Origin: Hymenobacter nitidus
Lineage (GTDB): Bacteria > Bacteroidota > Bacteroidia > Cytophagales > Hymenobacteraceae
Assembly: GCF_020447315.1 (NCBI RefSeq)
Contig: NZ_JAJADQ010000007.1
Span: 124,001 to 188,000 of the forward strand
Direction: 5' to 3'
DNA length: 64,000 bases
The notes beneath the pieces were generated by a model. That model searched no databases, was not told where the DNA came from, and was given only the letters and a program-made list of their open reading frames with translations. Positions 8,004-16,438 of the stretch are shown in pieces. The first letter of the stretch is position 1, and each line of letters begins with the position of its first letter. The position numbers and the translations under genes are program-made.

Positions 8004-9716
8004 TTGAAAAAGAGCCTGTTCCTGTTGTGGGCGGCCGCCCTGGCGGTACCCGCTTTTGCCCAGAAAAAAGCCAAGCCGATTGACCGGCCCAAGCTGGTAG
8101 TCGGCATCGTGGTCGACCAGATGCGCTACGACTACCTGTACCGCTACTGGAACAAGTACGGCTCCGACGGCTTCCGGCGCCTGCTGGGCGAAGGATTCAG
8201 CTACGAAAACACCCACTACAACTACGTGCCCACCTACACCGGGCCGGGCCATGCCAGCATTTATACTGGCACCACGCCCTCCATGCACGGCATTGTGGGC
8301 AACAACTGGTTTGAGCGCGAAACCGGCAAGGGCACCTATGTAACCGAGGATAAAACGGTGCAGTCGGTGGGCGGCTCCGGGGCGGAAGGGCAGATGTCGC
8401 CGCGCCACATGCTGACCACCACCATTACCGACGAGCTGCGCCTGGCTACCAACTTTCAGGCGAAGGTTATCGGCGTCTGCATCAAGGACCGGGGCTCGAT
8501 TCTGCCCGCCGGGCACGCTGCCAACGCCGCCTACTGGTACGACGGCACCAACGGCGCTTTCATTACCAGCACCTTCTACCAGAACGCCCTGCCCGAGTGG
8601 GTAAGCAAATTCAACAGTGAGCAGCGGGCGGCCAAATATCTCGACAAGCCCTGGGAAACGCTGCTGCCCATCGGCCAGTACACCGAAAGCTCGGCCGACG
8701 ACGTGGCCTGGGAATCGGCGTATCGGGGCGAAGACAAGCCCGTATTCCCCCACGATTTGCCCCGCCTGAGTGCCCTGGCGCCCCGGGCCGTGCAGGGCGC
8801 CCTGAAAGCTGAAGGCGAAAAAGCGCCGGTGGCCACGCCCCGCAACCTGGACTTGATTCGCTCCACGCCCTTCGGCAACTCCCTTACGCTGGACTTCGCC
8901 TTGGAAGCCGTGCGGGCCGAGCAGCTGGGCCAGCGCGGCCAAACCGACTTTCTGGCCCTGAGCTTTTCCTCGACTGACTACGTGGGCCACCAGTTTGGCA
9001 CCACGGCCATCGAAACCGAGGACACCTACCTGCGCCTCGACCAGGATATTGCCCGCCTGCTGACCTACCTCGACAAAACCGTGGGCAAGGGGCAGGCCCT
9101 CGTGTTCCTCTCCGCCGACCACGCCGCGGCGCAGTCGCCCAACTTTATGCTGGAGCACCACCTGCCCGCCGGCTCGGTGGGCCCGCGCCTCATGCGCGAC
9201 TCGATTCAGCAGGCCCTGGTGAAGCGCCACGGCGCCGGCAACTGGGTGCTGAGCTACGAAAACCAGCAGGTGTACCTCAATCGGCCCCTTATTGTCCAGA
9301 AGCAGCTCAACCTGCGCACGGTGCAGGATGAGGTGGTCGATATTGCCACCACGCTTTCGGGCGTCACCCGCGCCATCACAGCCGACGATTTGCAGAAGTC
9401 GCACTGGGAAAGCGGGATGCTGATGTACCTGGAAAACGGCTACTACCCCAAGCGCAGCGGCGACGTGCTCGTGGTGCTGGAGCCGGGCTGGCTCGAATCG
9501 TATGCCTACCCGATCAACAAGGGCACCACTCACGGCTCGCTGAACAACTACGATACCCACGTGCCGCTGCTGTTCTGGGGCTGGCATGTGAAGCGCGGCG
9601 AATCGACGCGGCCCACCAAAATCACGGATATTGCGCCCACGCTGGCCAGCTGGCTGCACATTCAGGAGCCCAACGGCAGTAGCGGCACCCCGCTGCCGGA
9701 AGTGCTGGGCCGGTAG
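8004..9716 (+). CDS. PafA-type alkaline phosphatase superfamily protein
   Basis: Predicted exported phosphatase or phosphodiesterase of 570 residues. I chose the TTG start at 8004 because it begins a classic signal peptide (KKSLFLLWAAALAVPAFAQ), while the upstream ATG-like frame runs through a promoter box. The metal site starts with VVDQMRYDY. The nucleophile region is PGHASIYTGTTPSMHGIVGN, with Thr as probable nucleophile as in PafA. The later metal ligands lie in STDYVGHQFG, FLSADHAAAQ and GTTHGSLNNYDTHVPLL. It likely frees phosphate from monoesters in the periplasm. No phosphate-regulon gene is adjacent. Confidence 0.9.
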   Translation: MKKSLFLLWAAALAVPAFAQKKAKPIDRPKLVVGIVVDQMRYDYLYRYWNKYGSDGFRRLLGEGFSYENTHYNYVPTYTGPGHASIYTGTTPSMHGIVGNNWFERETGKGTYVTEDKTVQSVGGSGAEGQMSPRHMLTTTITDELRLATNFQAKVIGVCIKDRGSILPAGHAANAAYWYDGTNGAFITSTFYQNALPEWVSKFNSEQRAAKYLDKPWETLLPIGQYTESSADDVAWESAYRGEDKPVFPHDLPRLSALAPRAVQGALKAEGEKAPVATPRNLDLIRSTPFGNSLTLDFALEAVRAEQLGQRGQTDFLALSFSSTDYVGHQFGTTAIETEDTYLRLDQDIARLLTYLDKTVGKGQALVFLSADHAAAQSPNFMLEHHLPAGSVGPRLMRDSIQQALVKRHGAGNWVLSYENQQVYLNRPLIVQKQLNLRTVQDEVVDIATTLSGVTRAITADDLQKSHWESGMLMYLENGYYPKRSGDVLVVLEPGWLESYAYPINKGTTHGSLNNYDTHVPLLFWGWHVKRGESTRPTKITDIAPTLASWLHIQEPNGSSGTPLPEVLGR

Positions 9717-9734
9717 GTCTTACCTTTTTTACGT

Positions 9735-9840
9735 GTCATCCTTCATCTGACGTCCGCAAAGCGAAGGACCTTATTAGGCCAGAACGAAGCCATTAACAGC
9801 AGTTCAGACGTAATAAGGTCCTTCGCAAGCTCAGGATGAC
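9735..9840. repeat. GTCAT-headed palindromic repeat
   Basis: An imperfect inverted repeat with GTCATCCT at 9735 and AGGATGAC ending at 9840. The inner arms GCGAAGGACCTTATTA (to 9776) and TAATAAGGTCCTTCGC (from 9811) are perfect complements. The left arm has about 12 extra bases relative to the right. The ends resemble the repeats at 51092 and 52891, so this looks like a dispersed family of REP- or MITE-like elements. Confidence 0.75.
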
Positions 9841-9910
9841 AAACCCCCAAAAAGCCAAGCCCGCCGCACCAACCACCAACAACGAGTAACTAATAACCAA
9901 CAACGAACAA

Positions 9911-10483
9911 ATGGCTCATTTTAACCCTTGGCACGATGTGGAGCGCGGCGAAAACGCCCCCGCAGTTGTGAACGGCATCATTGAAATTCCCAAAGGCTCG
10001 AAGGGCAAGTACGAGCTCGACAAGGACAGCGGCATGCTGAAGCTGGACCGGGTGCTGTTTTCGGCCGTGCACTATCCTGCCGCCTACGGCTTTATTCCCC
10101 AGACTTACTGCGACGACAAAGACCCGCTCGATATTCTGGTTATCTGCTCGGTCGACATCGTGCCCATGTGCCTGGTGGATGCCAAGGTAATCGGGGTGAT
10201 GCAGATGATTGACGGCGACGAGGAAGACGACAAAATCATTGCCGTAGCCGCCAACGACATTTCGGTAAACCACTACAACGACATTGCCGACCTGCCTCCA
10301 CACACGCTGCTGGAGATGCGCCGCTTCTTCGAGGATTACAAAGCCCTGGAGCACAAGCAGGTGACGGTGGAGCAGTTCCTGGGCCGCGAAGATGCCTACC
10401 GCATCATCGAGGACAGCATCAAGCTCTACAACGAAACCTTCAAGCAGAGTGACGTTACCACTTCGGCCGGCGTCGAACTGTAA
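9911..10483 (+). CDS. ppa: Inorganic pyrophosphatase, family I
   Basis: A 190-residue soluble Mg2+-dependent enzyme that hydrolyses pyrophosphate to two phosphates and so drives biosynthetic reactions. Family features are visible: the Lys-rich [14 protein letters not shown] near the N-terminus, the substrate segment [20 protein letters not shown], and the metal-binding signature [10 protein letters not shown]. Length is normal for family I. The leader contains the 11-base direct repeat ACCAACAACGA at 9875 and 9896. It is followed by a hairpin terminator. Confidence 0.95.
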   Translation: MAHFNPWHDVERGENAPAVVNGIIEIPKGSKGKYELDKDSGMLKLDRVLFSAVHYPAAYGFIPQTYCDDKDPLDILVICSVDIVPMCLVDAKVIGVMQMIDGDEEDDKIIAVAANDISVNHYNDIADLPPHTLLEMRRFFEDYKALEHKQVTVEQFLGREDAYRIIEDSIKLYNETFKQSDVTTSAGVEL

Positions 10484-10523
10484 AGCGTTTCGCGGCTTTG
10501 GCCGTAAGAGTCCCCAATTTTTA

Positions 10524-10564
10524 GAACGTCATGTCGCCCAGCGGGAGACATGACGTTCTTTTAT
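10524..10564 (+). terminator. Terminator after ppa
   Basis: GAACGTCATGTC at 10524-10535 pairs with GACATGACGTTC at 10547-10558, followed by a T-rich tail. The GTCATG/CATGAC core resembles the ends of the dispersed palindromes, so it may derive from one. Confidence 0.8.
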
Positions 10565-10670
10565 TATGGCTTGTAAGGAACCGCCCAGTTACTTTCTGTA
10601 GCAGGCTGAGCAGTAGCCGAATCCTAAGCTCGGCTGTACCTAATGCGCGGCGGGCTACGTAGGCGCCAAC

Positions 10671-11354
10671 ATGCCCAAGCAACCCGCGTCCTCACCGTTT
10701 CTGCGCTTCCTCTACGAAAACAGCCTGCTGCTGGTGGGCACCGTGCTGGTGCTCATTACCATGGTGGGGCAGGCCCTGACCGGCTGGTACGAATACAACC
10801 AGGACCTGGAAGACCTGCAGCTGCCCGCCCTCACGCTGGGTCAGTACCTGACCTCGGGCCACTTCCTGGAAGCCACCTTCGAGAACTGGGAAAGTGAGTT
10901 TCTGCAGATGGGCCTCTTCGTGCTGCTGACCATCTGGCTGCGGCAGAAAGGCTCGTCCGAGTCGAAAAAGCTCTACGAGGAAGAAGAAGTGGACCGGGAG
11001 CCAGACCCTGGCAAAGAAGGCGCGCCCGGCCCGGTGAAGCGCGGCGGCTGGCAGCTGCAGCTCTACAAGAAGTCGTTGAGCATCGTCTTTTTTCTGCTGT
11101 TTTTCGCCTCTGTGTGGCTGCACGCCCGTGGCGGCCTGAGCGTGTACAACATTGAGCAGCAGCAGCACGGGGAGCCCACCGTGTCGTTGCTGGAGTTTAT
11201 GGCTACGTCGCGGTTCTGGTTTCAGTCGTTTCAGAACTGGCAGAGCGAGTTTCTCTCCATTGTTGCCATCGTGGGGCTGTCCATTTTCCTGCGGCAGCAC
11301 GGCTCCCCGCAGTCCAAGCCCGTGGATGCCAGCCACGACGAAACCGGCGAGTAG
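10671..11354 (+). CDS. DUF6766 family membrane protein with internal duplication
   Basis: A 227-residue predicted inner-membrane protein without known function. About four hydrophobic segments are visible (LLLVGTVLVLITMVGQAL; MGLFVLLTIWL; IVFFLLFFASVWL; SIVAIVGLSIFL). The two halves repeat each other. FENWESEFLQM (70-80) then LRQKGSSESK (90-99) is matched by FQNWQSEFLSI (187-197) then LRQHGSPQSK (207-216), an offset of 117 residues. A charged cytoplasmic linker at ~100-125 (YEEEEVDREPD) joins them. It sits just upstream of the prenyltransferase gene, which has its own promoter box. Confidence 0.85.
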   Translation: MPKQPASSPFLRFLYENSLLLVGTVLVLITMVGQALTGWYEYNQDLEDLQLPALTLGQYLTSGHFLEATFENWESEFLQMGLFVLLTIWLRQKGSSESKKLYEEEEVDREPDPGKEGAPGPVKRGGWQLQLYKKSLSIVFFLLFFASVWLHARGGLSVYNIEQQQHGEPTVSLLEFMATSRFWFQSFQNWQSEFLSIVAIVGLSIFLRQHGSPQSKPVDASHDETGE

Positions 11355-11366
11355 CAGCCGGAACCC

Positions 11367-11374
11367 TATCTTTG
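11367..11374 (+). promoter_or_regulatory. Bacteroidota -7 box (TATCTTTG)
   Basis: TATCTTTG fits the TANNTTTG consensus, 12 bases after the DUF6766 stop and 50 bases before the ATG of the prenyltransferase gene. This indicates a separate promoter. Confidence 0.5.
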
Positions 11375-11423
11375 CGGCGCGGCGTTGTGGCTTTTTTCCT
11401 TTTCCTCCAAGACGCCCGGAGCC

Positions 11424-12320
11424 ATGCGCCAAGTCAGCGACAAACCAGCGGCCGCCGTTCCTTCCCCTGCTTCCTCCGGCCTGAAGCGCTGGGTTGATGC
11501 CACGCTCTACAGCAGTGTGCTGGTAGCCGCCGCCGCTACCAGTCTCACCTGGGCCACCTTTTTGTTCTGGCGCACCGACATTCCCTTCCGGCTGGCCACG
11601 CTGATTTTCACGGCGACGCTCTTTCTCTACAACATCGACAGCGTGCTGCCCTACAAGTTCCGGCAGCAGGCCGTGCTTTCGGAGCGCAAGCGCTGGATGA
11701 TTCAGCACCGGCGCGAGCTGTTTCTGCTGGCGCTGGGGGCGTTGGGCGTGGCCGCGCTGCTGTTCTGGCTCGACGGCTGGCGGCACCTGACCTTGTTTCT
11801 GGGGCACCTGGCCGCTATTTCGCTGCTCTATTCCTTTCCCATCATCAAGCGGCGCGGCCGGTGGCGGGCCCTGCGCGACTTGCCGCTGCTCAAGGTATTC
11901 CTGATTGCCTACGTCTGGGCGGCCATTACGGTGTGGGTGCCGGCCCTCTATCTAGGCAAGGCCCTGAGCGCGCCGGTGGTGCTGGTGCTGTTCGGGCGGC
12001 GCTTCTTCTTTATCCTGGCCCTGGCCTTCGTCTTCGACATCCGCGACTACACCAAAGACTTGCTCAGCGGCACGCGCACGTTTCCCGGCATCTTCGGTAT
12101 TCGGGCCGCTAAGGCCCTGGCCCTGCTGAGCCTGGCCGTGTCGGGGCTGCTTATTCCGCAGGGCGTGGCACCGGCCCACCTGCTGGTGCTCACGCTGCCC
12201 ACGCTGCTTACTGGCTTCATCATCTGGTTTGCCGACGAAACCCGCCCCGACTATTACTTCGCCCTGCTGGCCGACGGAATCATGATTGTGCAGTTTGTGG
12301 CCGTGTACTGGGCCGCCTAA
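11424..12320 (+). CDS. UbiA-like prenyltransferase family membrane protein
   Basis: A 298-residue multi-spanning membrane protein. The ATG at 11424 is preferred over the in-frame TTG at 11385. Roughly eight to nine transmembrane helices are visible. The first Asp-rich position resembles a weakened UbiA motif (ATLFLYNIDSVLPYK), and the second is AFVFDIRDYTKDLLSGTRTF, a good match to the DxRDxxxD region that binds Mg-prenyl diphosphate. The first NDxxDxxxD motif is poorly conserved, so the substrate is uncertain (a quinone, haem or another lipid acceptor). The 3' end converges on nnrD with only 12 bases between. Confidence 0.8.
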   Translation: MRQVSDKPAAAVPSPASSGLKRWVDATLYSSVLVAAAATSLTWATFLFWRTDIPFRLATLIFTATLFLYNIDSVLPYKFRQQAVLSERKRWMIQHRRELFLLALGALGVAALLFWLDGWRHLTLFLGHLAAISLLYSFPIIKRRGRWRALRDLPLLKVFLIAYVWAAITVWVPALYLGKALSAPVVLVLFGRRFFFILALAFVFDIRDYTKDLLSGTRTFPGIFGIRAAKALALLSLAVSGLLIPQGVAPAHLLVLTLPTLLTGFIIWFADETRPDYYFALLADGIMIVQFVAVYWAA

Positions 12321-12332
12321 GCGGCGCAAGGC

Positions 12333-13844
12333 TCACAACGCGTCGGGCGTGGTTAGCTCCTGCAACGCCGGACCGAGGTAGCGCGTCAGGTCGCCGGCCA
12401 GCAGGCCGGCTTCGCCCGTGTGCTGAGCGGCCAGGTCGCCGGCGCGGCCGTGGGCGTAGATGCCCAGCAGGGTGGCATCCAGCGTGGGCAGCCGCTGGGC
12501 CAGTAGGGCCGTGAGGGTGCCGGTCAGCACGTCGCCGCTGCCGCCGGTGGCCATGCCGGGGTTGCCGGTGCTGTTAAAGTATAGCTCCCCCGCAGGCGTG
12601 CCCAGGCAGGTGTAGGCGCCCTTCAGCACTGTGTAGCACTGGTGCTTCCGGCAGAAAGCGCGCAGTAGCTCCAGGCGGTGGTAGTCGTCGTGGGCCGGGC
12701 CGGCGAGGCGCTCAAACTCTTTCGGGTGGGGCGTCAGGACAGAATTCGGGGGCAACAGCCGGAGTAGGTCGGGGTTGGCGCTCAGCAGGTTCAGCGCGTC
12801 CGCATCGATGACCAGCGGCACTTTTGTTTCGCGCAGCAGTTTTTCCAGCACCAGTTTGGTCGCCTCGGCTTTATCCAGGCCCGGCCCAATGCCGATGGCC
12901 GAGTACGGCCCCAAGTCAGGCAGCTCACTGATGAAATCCGGAGCCGGGTCGGTGAGGGCCATGGCTTCGGGCGCGGCAGTTTGCAGAATGTCGTAGCCCA
13001 CGGCCGGGGTGCGCACCGTAAGCAGCCCCACACCGCTGCGCAGACAGGCTTGGGCCGCAAGCAGGGCCGCACCTAGCTTGCCCCGGCTGCCGGCCAGCAG
13101 CAGCGCGTGCCCATACGTACCCTTGTGCCCAAACTTCGCCCGTTTGGGCAGGCGACCCGCCAGCAAAGTGGCATCCACGAAGTGCATCGTGCCCTCAGCG
13201 CCCGTCAGAAACTCCCGGCTCAGGCCAATCGGGACGGTATGCCACTGGCCCACGTAACGTGCGTTCTGGGGCAGTAGAAACGCCAGCTTGGGCAGCTCGA
13301 AGCTCACCGTGTGCCGGGCTTGAATAACAGGCGCTTCAGGGGCCTGGGGCGCATCGGCCAGCAGGCCCGAGGGCATATCGATGGCCACGATGCGGGCGGC
13401 CGCCTGGTTCAGGTGGCTCACCACCATGGCGGCCAGCCCACGCAGCGGCCGGCTCACGCCCGTGCCAAACAGCGCGTCGATAACCAGGGCGCCGGCTGTT
13501 ACGGGCGGTAGCTCGGCGGTCAGGGTAGCCAGGGGCACGGCCGGGGGCAGGCGCTGGCGGTTGGCTTCGAAGTCGGTGGAATAACTCGTAGCCGGCAGCA
13601 CGAACACCCGCACGGCGTAGCCGGCCTGGTGTAGCAGGCGGGCCGCTACCAGCCCGTCGCCGCCGTTGTTGCCGGGCCCGCAGAACACCAGCACTTCGCC
13701 GGCGTCGGCTGGGGTCTGGCGGGCCATCAGCCACTGGGTGAAGGCCGCAGCGGCCCGCTCCATCAGGGCTTCCGAAGTTATATTCTGCTCCCGTAGCGTG
13801 GCCTGGTCGGCCTGGCGGGTTTGGGCGGCGGTAAGAATGCGCAT
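12333..13844 (-). CDS. nnrD: Bifunctional NAD(P)H-hydrate epimerase / ADP-dependent dehydratase
   Basis: A 503-residue cytosolic repair enzyme that returns damaged NAD(P)H hydrates to NAD(P)H. The N-terminal YjeF_N epimerase (about 1-215) contains VFCGPGNNGGDGLVAARLL and IDALFGTG. The C-terminal ribokinase-like dehydratase (about 230-495) contains GIGPGLDKAEAT, VIDADALNLL and, near residue 430, GNPGMATGGSGDVLTGTLTA with the catalytic Asp. The fused order is the usual bacterial form (NnrDE). It is divergent from the lipoprotein gene at 13883, with a 38-base shared intergenic region. Confidence 0.95.
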   Translation of the reverse strand: MRILTAAQTRQADQATLREQNITSEALMERAAAAFTQWLMARQTPADAGEVLVFCGPGNNGGDGLVAARLLHQAGYAVRVFVLPATSYSTDFEANRQRLPPAVPLATLTAELPPVTAGALVIDALFGTGVSRPLRGLAAMVVSHLNQAAARIVAIDMPSGLLADAPQAPEAPVIQARHTVSFELPKLAFLLPQNARYVGQWHTVPIGLSREFLTGAEGTMHFVDATLLAGRLPKRAKFGHKGTYGHALLLAGSRGKLGAALLAAQACLRSGVGLLTVRTPAVGYDILQTAAPEAMALTDPAPDFISELPDLGPYSAIGIGPGLDKAEATKLVLEKLLRETKVPLVIDADALNLLSANPDLLRLLPPNSVLTPHPKEFERLAGPAHDDYHRLELLRAFCRKHQCYTVLKGAYTCLGTPAGELYFNSTGNPGMATGGSGDVLTGTLTALLAQRLPTLDATLLGIYAHGRAGDLAAQHTGEAGLLAGDLTRYLGPALQELTTPDAL

Positions 13845-13882
13845 GGTTGACTATACTTGAAACCAAATCCAGCGGATACACC

Positions 13883-14683
13883 ATGCGTCAACTTTCCTGG
13901 CTGGGCGGCCTGCTGCTGCTGGCCGCCTGCGCCGACGAGCCCCGGCAGCAGCCCGCCGAAGCAGCAGCCCCACGGCCCAAAATTGAGTTGCCCGCCGCAT
14001 TTGAAACCAGCCAGGTTCGTACGCTGACAGCCAGCCAGCTGCCGGCGGGCGTAGTGTTGCCCGCCGGCAAGCTGCAGGAAGCCAGGCAATGGGAAGATGC
14101 TAACGGAACCAACGTGCTGGTCGTGACGCGCACGGCCGAGCAGGACGAGCCCAATGCGCCCGATGAGGCCGATGAGGCCGAGGGCGCGCGGCACGTGGAG
14201 CTTTACGCCCGGCAATACGTGCGTCGGCCGGGCGGCTACCAACTGCTGTGGAAGCTGCAGGACCACGTAGGCCACTGCCCGCTCGACCTGGCGCTCAGCC
14301 TGCTGCCCGGCTCTACGGCCATTACCGACCTGGACAATGACGGCCACACCGAGACGATGCTCGTTTACGCCCTGGGGTGCCGCGGCGATGTAAGTCCGCT
14401 GGAGTTGAAGCTTATTCTGCACGAGGATGCCGCCAAATATGCCCTGCGCGGCAATAACGTGGTGCAGTACGATTCGCTGCCCATCAGCAAGCGGATGCCG
14501 GCCACCATCTGCTGCCTCGACACCGTGGATGAAAAGCGGGCCGAGGCCCGGGGCGACTATTCCATCTACGACGGGCGCTACCACAACGAAAAGGACTTCC
14601 GGGGCGCGCCGCCCGCTTTTCTGCGCTTTGCCCGGCAGCAGTGGCGGCGCTGGTCGGCGCAGCCCGTGCCGGAGGTAGAGTAG
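13883..14683 (+). CDS. Lipoprotein of unknown function
   Basis: A 266-residue predicted lipoprotein. The ATG at 13883 gives a compact signal (MRQLSWLGGLLLLAACAD) with the lipobox LAAC and Cys16, while the longer frame from 13847 places the signal internally. The mature protein is acidic and Ala/Pro-rich at first (EPRQQPAEAAAPRPK). It then has a region with LPGSTAITDLDNDGHTETMLVY, an FG-GAP/VCBS-like Asp-rich calcium-type motif common in Bacteroidota M949_RS01915-type surface proteins. The function is unknown. It is likely exposed in the periplasm or on the outer membrane. Confidence 0.82.
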   Translation: MRQLSWLGGLLLLAACADEPRQQPAEAAAPRPKIELPAAFETSQVRTLTASQLPAGVVLPAGKLQEARQWEDANGTNVLVVTRTAEQDEPNAPDEADEAEGARHVELYARQYVRRPGGYQLLWKLQDHVGHCPLDLALSLLPGSTAITDLDNDGHTETMLVYALGCRGDVSPLELKLILHEDAAKYALRGNNVVQYDSLPISKRMPATICCLDTVDEKRAEARGDYSIYDGRYHNEKDFRGAPPAFLRFARQQWRRWSAQPVPEVE

Positions 14684-14765
14684 CACCGGGCTGGCCGCCG
14701 AAAACTAACCGCTGGGTTTTGGCGTTTCCCTTCACACGCTAGTAGCCTTCACAATCAACCCAAAT

Positions 14766-15224
14766 ATGCAAACCTGGAACGATGTTATCCGGCTGGCCAA
14801 CCATGGCAGCCCGGCGCCCGCGCGGCGCGTAGAAAAAACCGACGCCGAGTGGAAGCAGCAGCTCACGGCCGAGCAATACCACGTCACGCGCCAGCACGGC
14901 ACCGAGCGGGCCTTCACCGGTGAATACTGCGAAGCCCACGAAGCGGGCCTCTACGCCTGCGTGTGCTGCGGCACTCCGCTCTACGACTCGCGCACCAAGT
15001 TCGAGAGTGGCACGGGCTGGCCCAGCTTCACTCAGCCCGTGGACGAAAGCGCCATCCGCTACAAGAAAGACACGAGCTACGGCATGACCCGCGTGGAAGT
15101 GCTCTGCAACGTCTGCGACGCCCACCAGGGCCACGTTTTCCCCGACGGTCCGCCGCCCGGCGGCCTGCGCCTGTGCATCAACTCGGCCGCTATTAAGCTG
15201 GTTGGGGAGCAGCAGGAAGCATAA
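14766..15224 (+). CDS. msrB: Peptide-methionine (R)-S-oxide reductase
   Basis: A 152-residue cytosolic repair enzyme that reduces methionine-R-sulfoxide in proteins. The two zinc-binding CxxC pairs are seen in [12 protein letters not shown] and [18 protein letters not shown]. The catalytic Cys is in [24 protein letters not shown] is the conserved substrate-pocket segment. No signal peptide or MsrA fusion is present. A hairpin terminator follows. Confidence 0.96.
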   Translation: MQTWNDVIRLANHGSPAPARRVEKTDAEWKQQLTAEQYHVTRQHGTERAFTGEYCEAHEAGLYACVCCGTPLYDSRTKFESGTGWPSFTQPVDESAIRYKKDTSYGMTRVEVLCNVCDAHQGHVFPDGPPPGGLRLCINSAAIKLVGEQQEA

Positions 15225-15243
15225 CGCCGCCTTTACCACAGCA

Positions 15244-15276
15244 CAGCGCCCGATTTGCCCAGCAGGTCGGGCGCTG
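15244..15276 (+). terminator. Terminator after msrB
   Basis: CAGCGCCCGA pairs with TCGGGCGCTG across a short loop and is followed by TTTG. It lies 20 bases after the msrB stop. Confidence 0.75.
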
Positions 15277-15457
15277 TTTGCATTGGCTGGAACCGGCCGG
15301 CCGGGCTTGCAGACCACTGAAGGGCTCTTTTCGGCGTAGATACCGGAGCCATAGCCGCCGACGAATAATTTCTCCCGATTTTCGTGGCCCGTTTCGGCGA
15401 ACCGCCGCCGCCGCGCCCGTGTTCTGAGTTGTCTCCCACCCCGTACTCCCACCCATC

Positions 15458-16363
15458 ATGTCGCTCTTGTTCACTGATTTTGCCAGCTGGCAGGCCCATT
15501 GCGAAGCCACCGGCCAGGCCCTCTACCAACCTGTGCTCGACTACGAAATCGAGCAGAAGGGCCGCGCTGAGGCCGATATCTGGCCCGGTCTGCAACGAGC
15601 CTACGACGTGATGCGTGACGCGGTGAAAACCGGCCTGACCGAGGATATGACCTCCCGCTCGGGTATGATTAACAACGGAGCCAAGAAGATTGCGGCCTCG
15701 CCCATCACGGTGCTTTCCCCCGAGTTCAAGCAGCTCATCACCCGCGCCCTGGGCGCCAAAGAAGTGAATTCGTGCATGGGCCGGGTGGTAGCTGCTCCCA
15801 CGGCCGGGGCCTCCGGCATTCTGCCCGGCGTGCTGGTCACGATTCAGGATTTACACAAGCTCGATGACCACAAGATTCTGGAAGGCCTGCTCGTGGCCGC
15901 CGGCATTGCCCTCATTATCGAGCAGAATGCCTCCCTGGCCGGGGCCGTAGGCGGTTGCCAGGCCGAAACCGGCAGCGCCGCCGCTATGGGCTCGGGCGCC
16001 ATCGTCTACTGCCTGGGCGGCTCCATCAACGAGGTGTTTGCGGCCGTAGCCATTACCATTCAGTGCATGCTGGGCCTGGTCTGCGACCCGGTGGCGGGCC
16101 TGGTGGAAGTGCCCTGCGTGGTGCGCAACGCCTCGGCGGCGGCCATTGCCTTCTCCTCGGCCCAGATTGCCATTGCCGGCGTCGACCCCGTTATTCCCGT
16201 GGATCAGTGCGTGGCGGCGCTGGGCGAAGTGGGCCAGAGCATGGAAACCCGCTACAAGGAAACGGCCCTCGGTGGCCTGGCTAACACCACCCGGGGCCGG
16301 GAAATCGAGAAGATGGTGCTGGTGCAGGACGTCAATATTCTGCCCGACGAAGACAACGAGTAA
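15458..16363 (+). CDS. sdaAA: L-serine ammonia-lyase, iron-sulfur type, alpha subunit
   Basis: A 301-residue catalytic subunit that deaminates L-serine to pyruvate using a [4Fe-4S] cluster. The cluster cysteines lie in NSCMGRVVAAPTAGASGILP, VGGCQAETGSAAAMGSGA and CDPVAGLVEVPCVVRNAS. These are the family signatures. The beta (ACT-like) subunit is not adjacent, so it is either elsewhere or encoded apart. It is separated from msrB by a terminator and converges on the channel-like gene with a shared terminator between. Confidence 0.93.
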   Translation: MSLLFTDFASWQAHCEATGQALYQPVLDYEIEQKGRAEADIWPGLQRAYDVMRDAVKTGLTEDMTSRSGMINNGAKKIAASPITVLSPEFKQLITRALGAKEVNSCMGRVVAAPTAGASGILPGVLVTIQDLHKLDDHKILEGLLVAAGIALIIEQNASLAGAVGGCQAETGSAAAMGSGAIVYCLGGSINEVFAAVAITIQCMLGLVCDPVAGLVEVPCVVRNASAAAIAFSSAQIAIAGVDPVIPVDQCVAALGEVGQSMETRYKETALGGLANTTRGREIEKMVLVQDVNILPDEDNE

Positions 16364-16385
16364 GCCCCTGTTTATTAGCCAATAA

Positions 16386-16419
16386 AAAAGCCCCGCCAGG
16401 TAGATCTGGTGGGGCTTTT
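16386..16419. terminator. Bidirectional terminator
   Basis: AAAAGCCCCGCCAG pairs with CTGGTGGGGCTTTT (one G-T pair) around a 6-base loop, between two converging genes. Confidence 0.9.
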
Positions 16420-16438
16420 CTGTTCCGGTTCGGCCCAG

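Noticed and set aside
15458..16363. Single-chain L-serine dehydratase including the beta domain
   Set aside because: The protein begins directly with the alpha-subunit region at 301 residues; no ACT-like beta domain is fused or adjacent.
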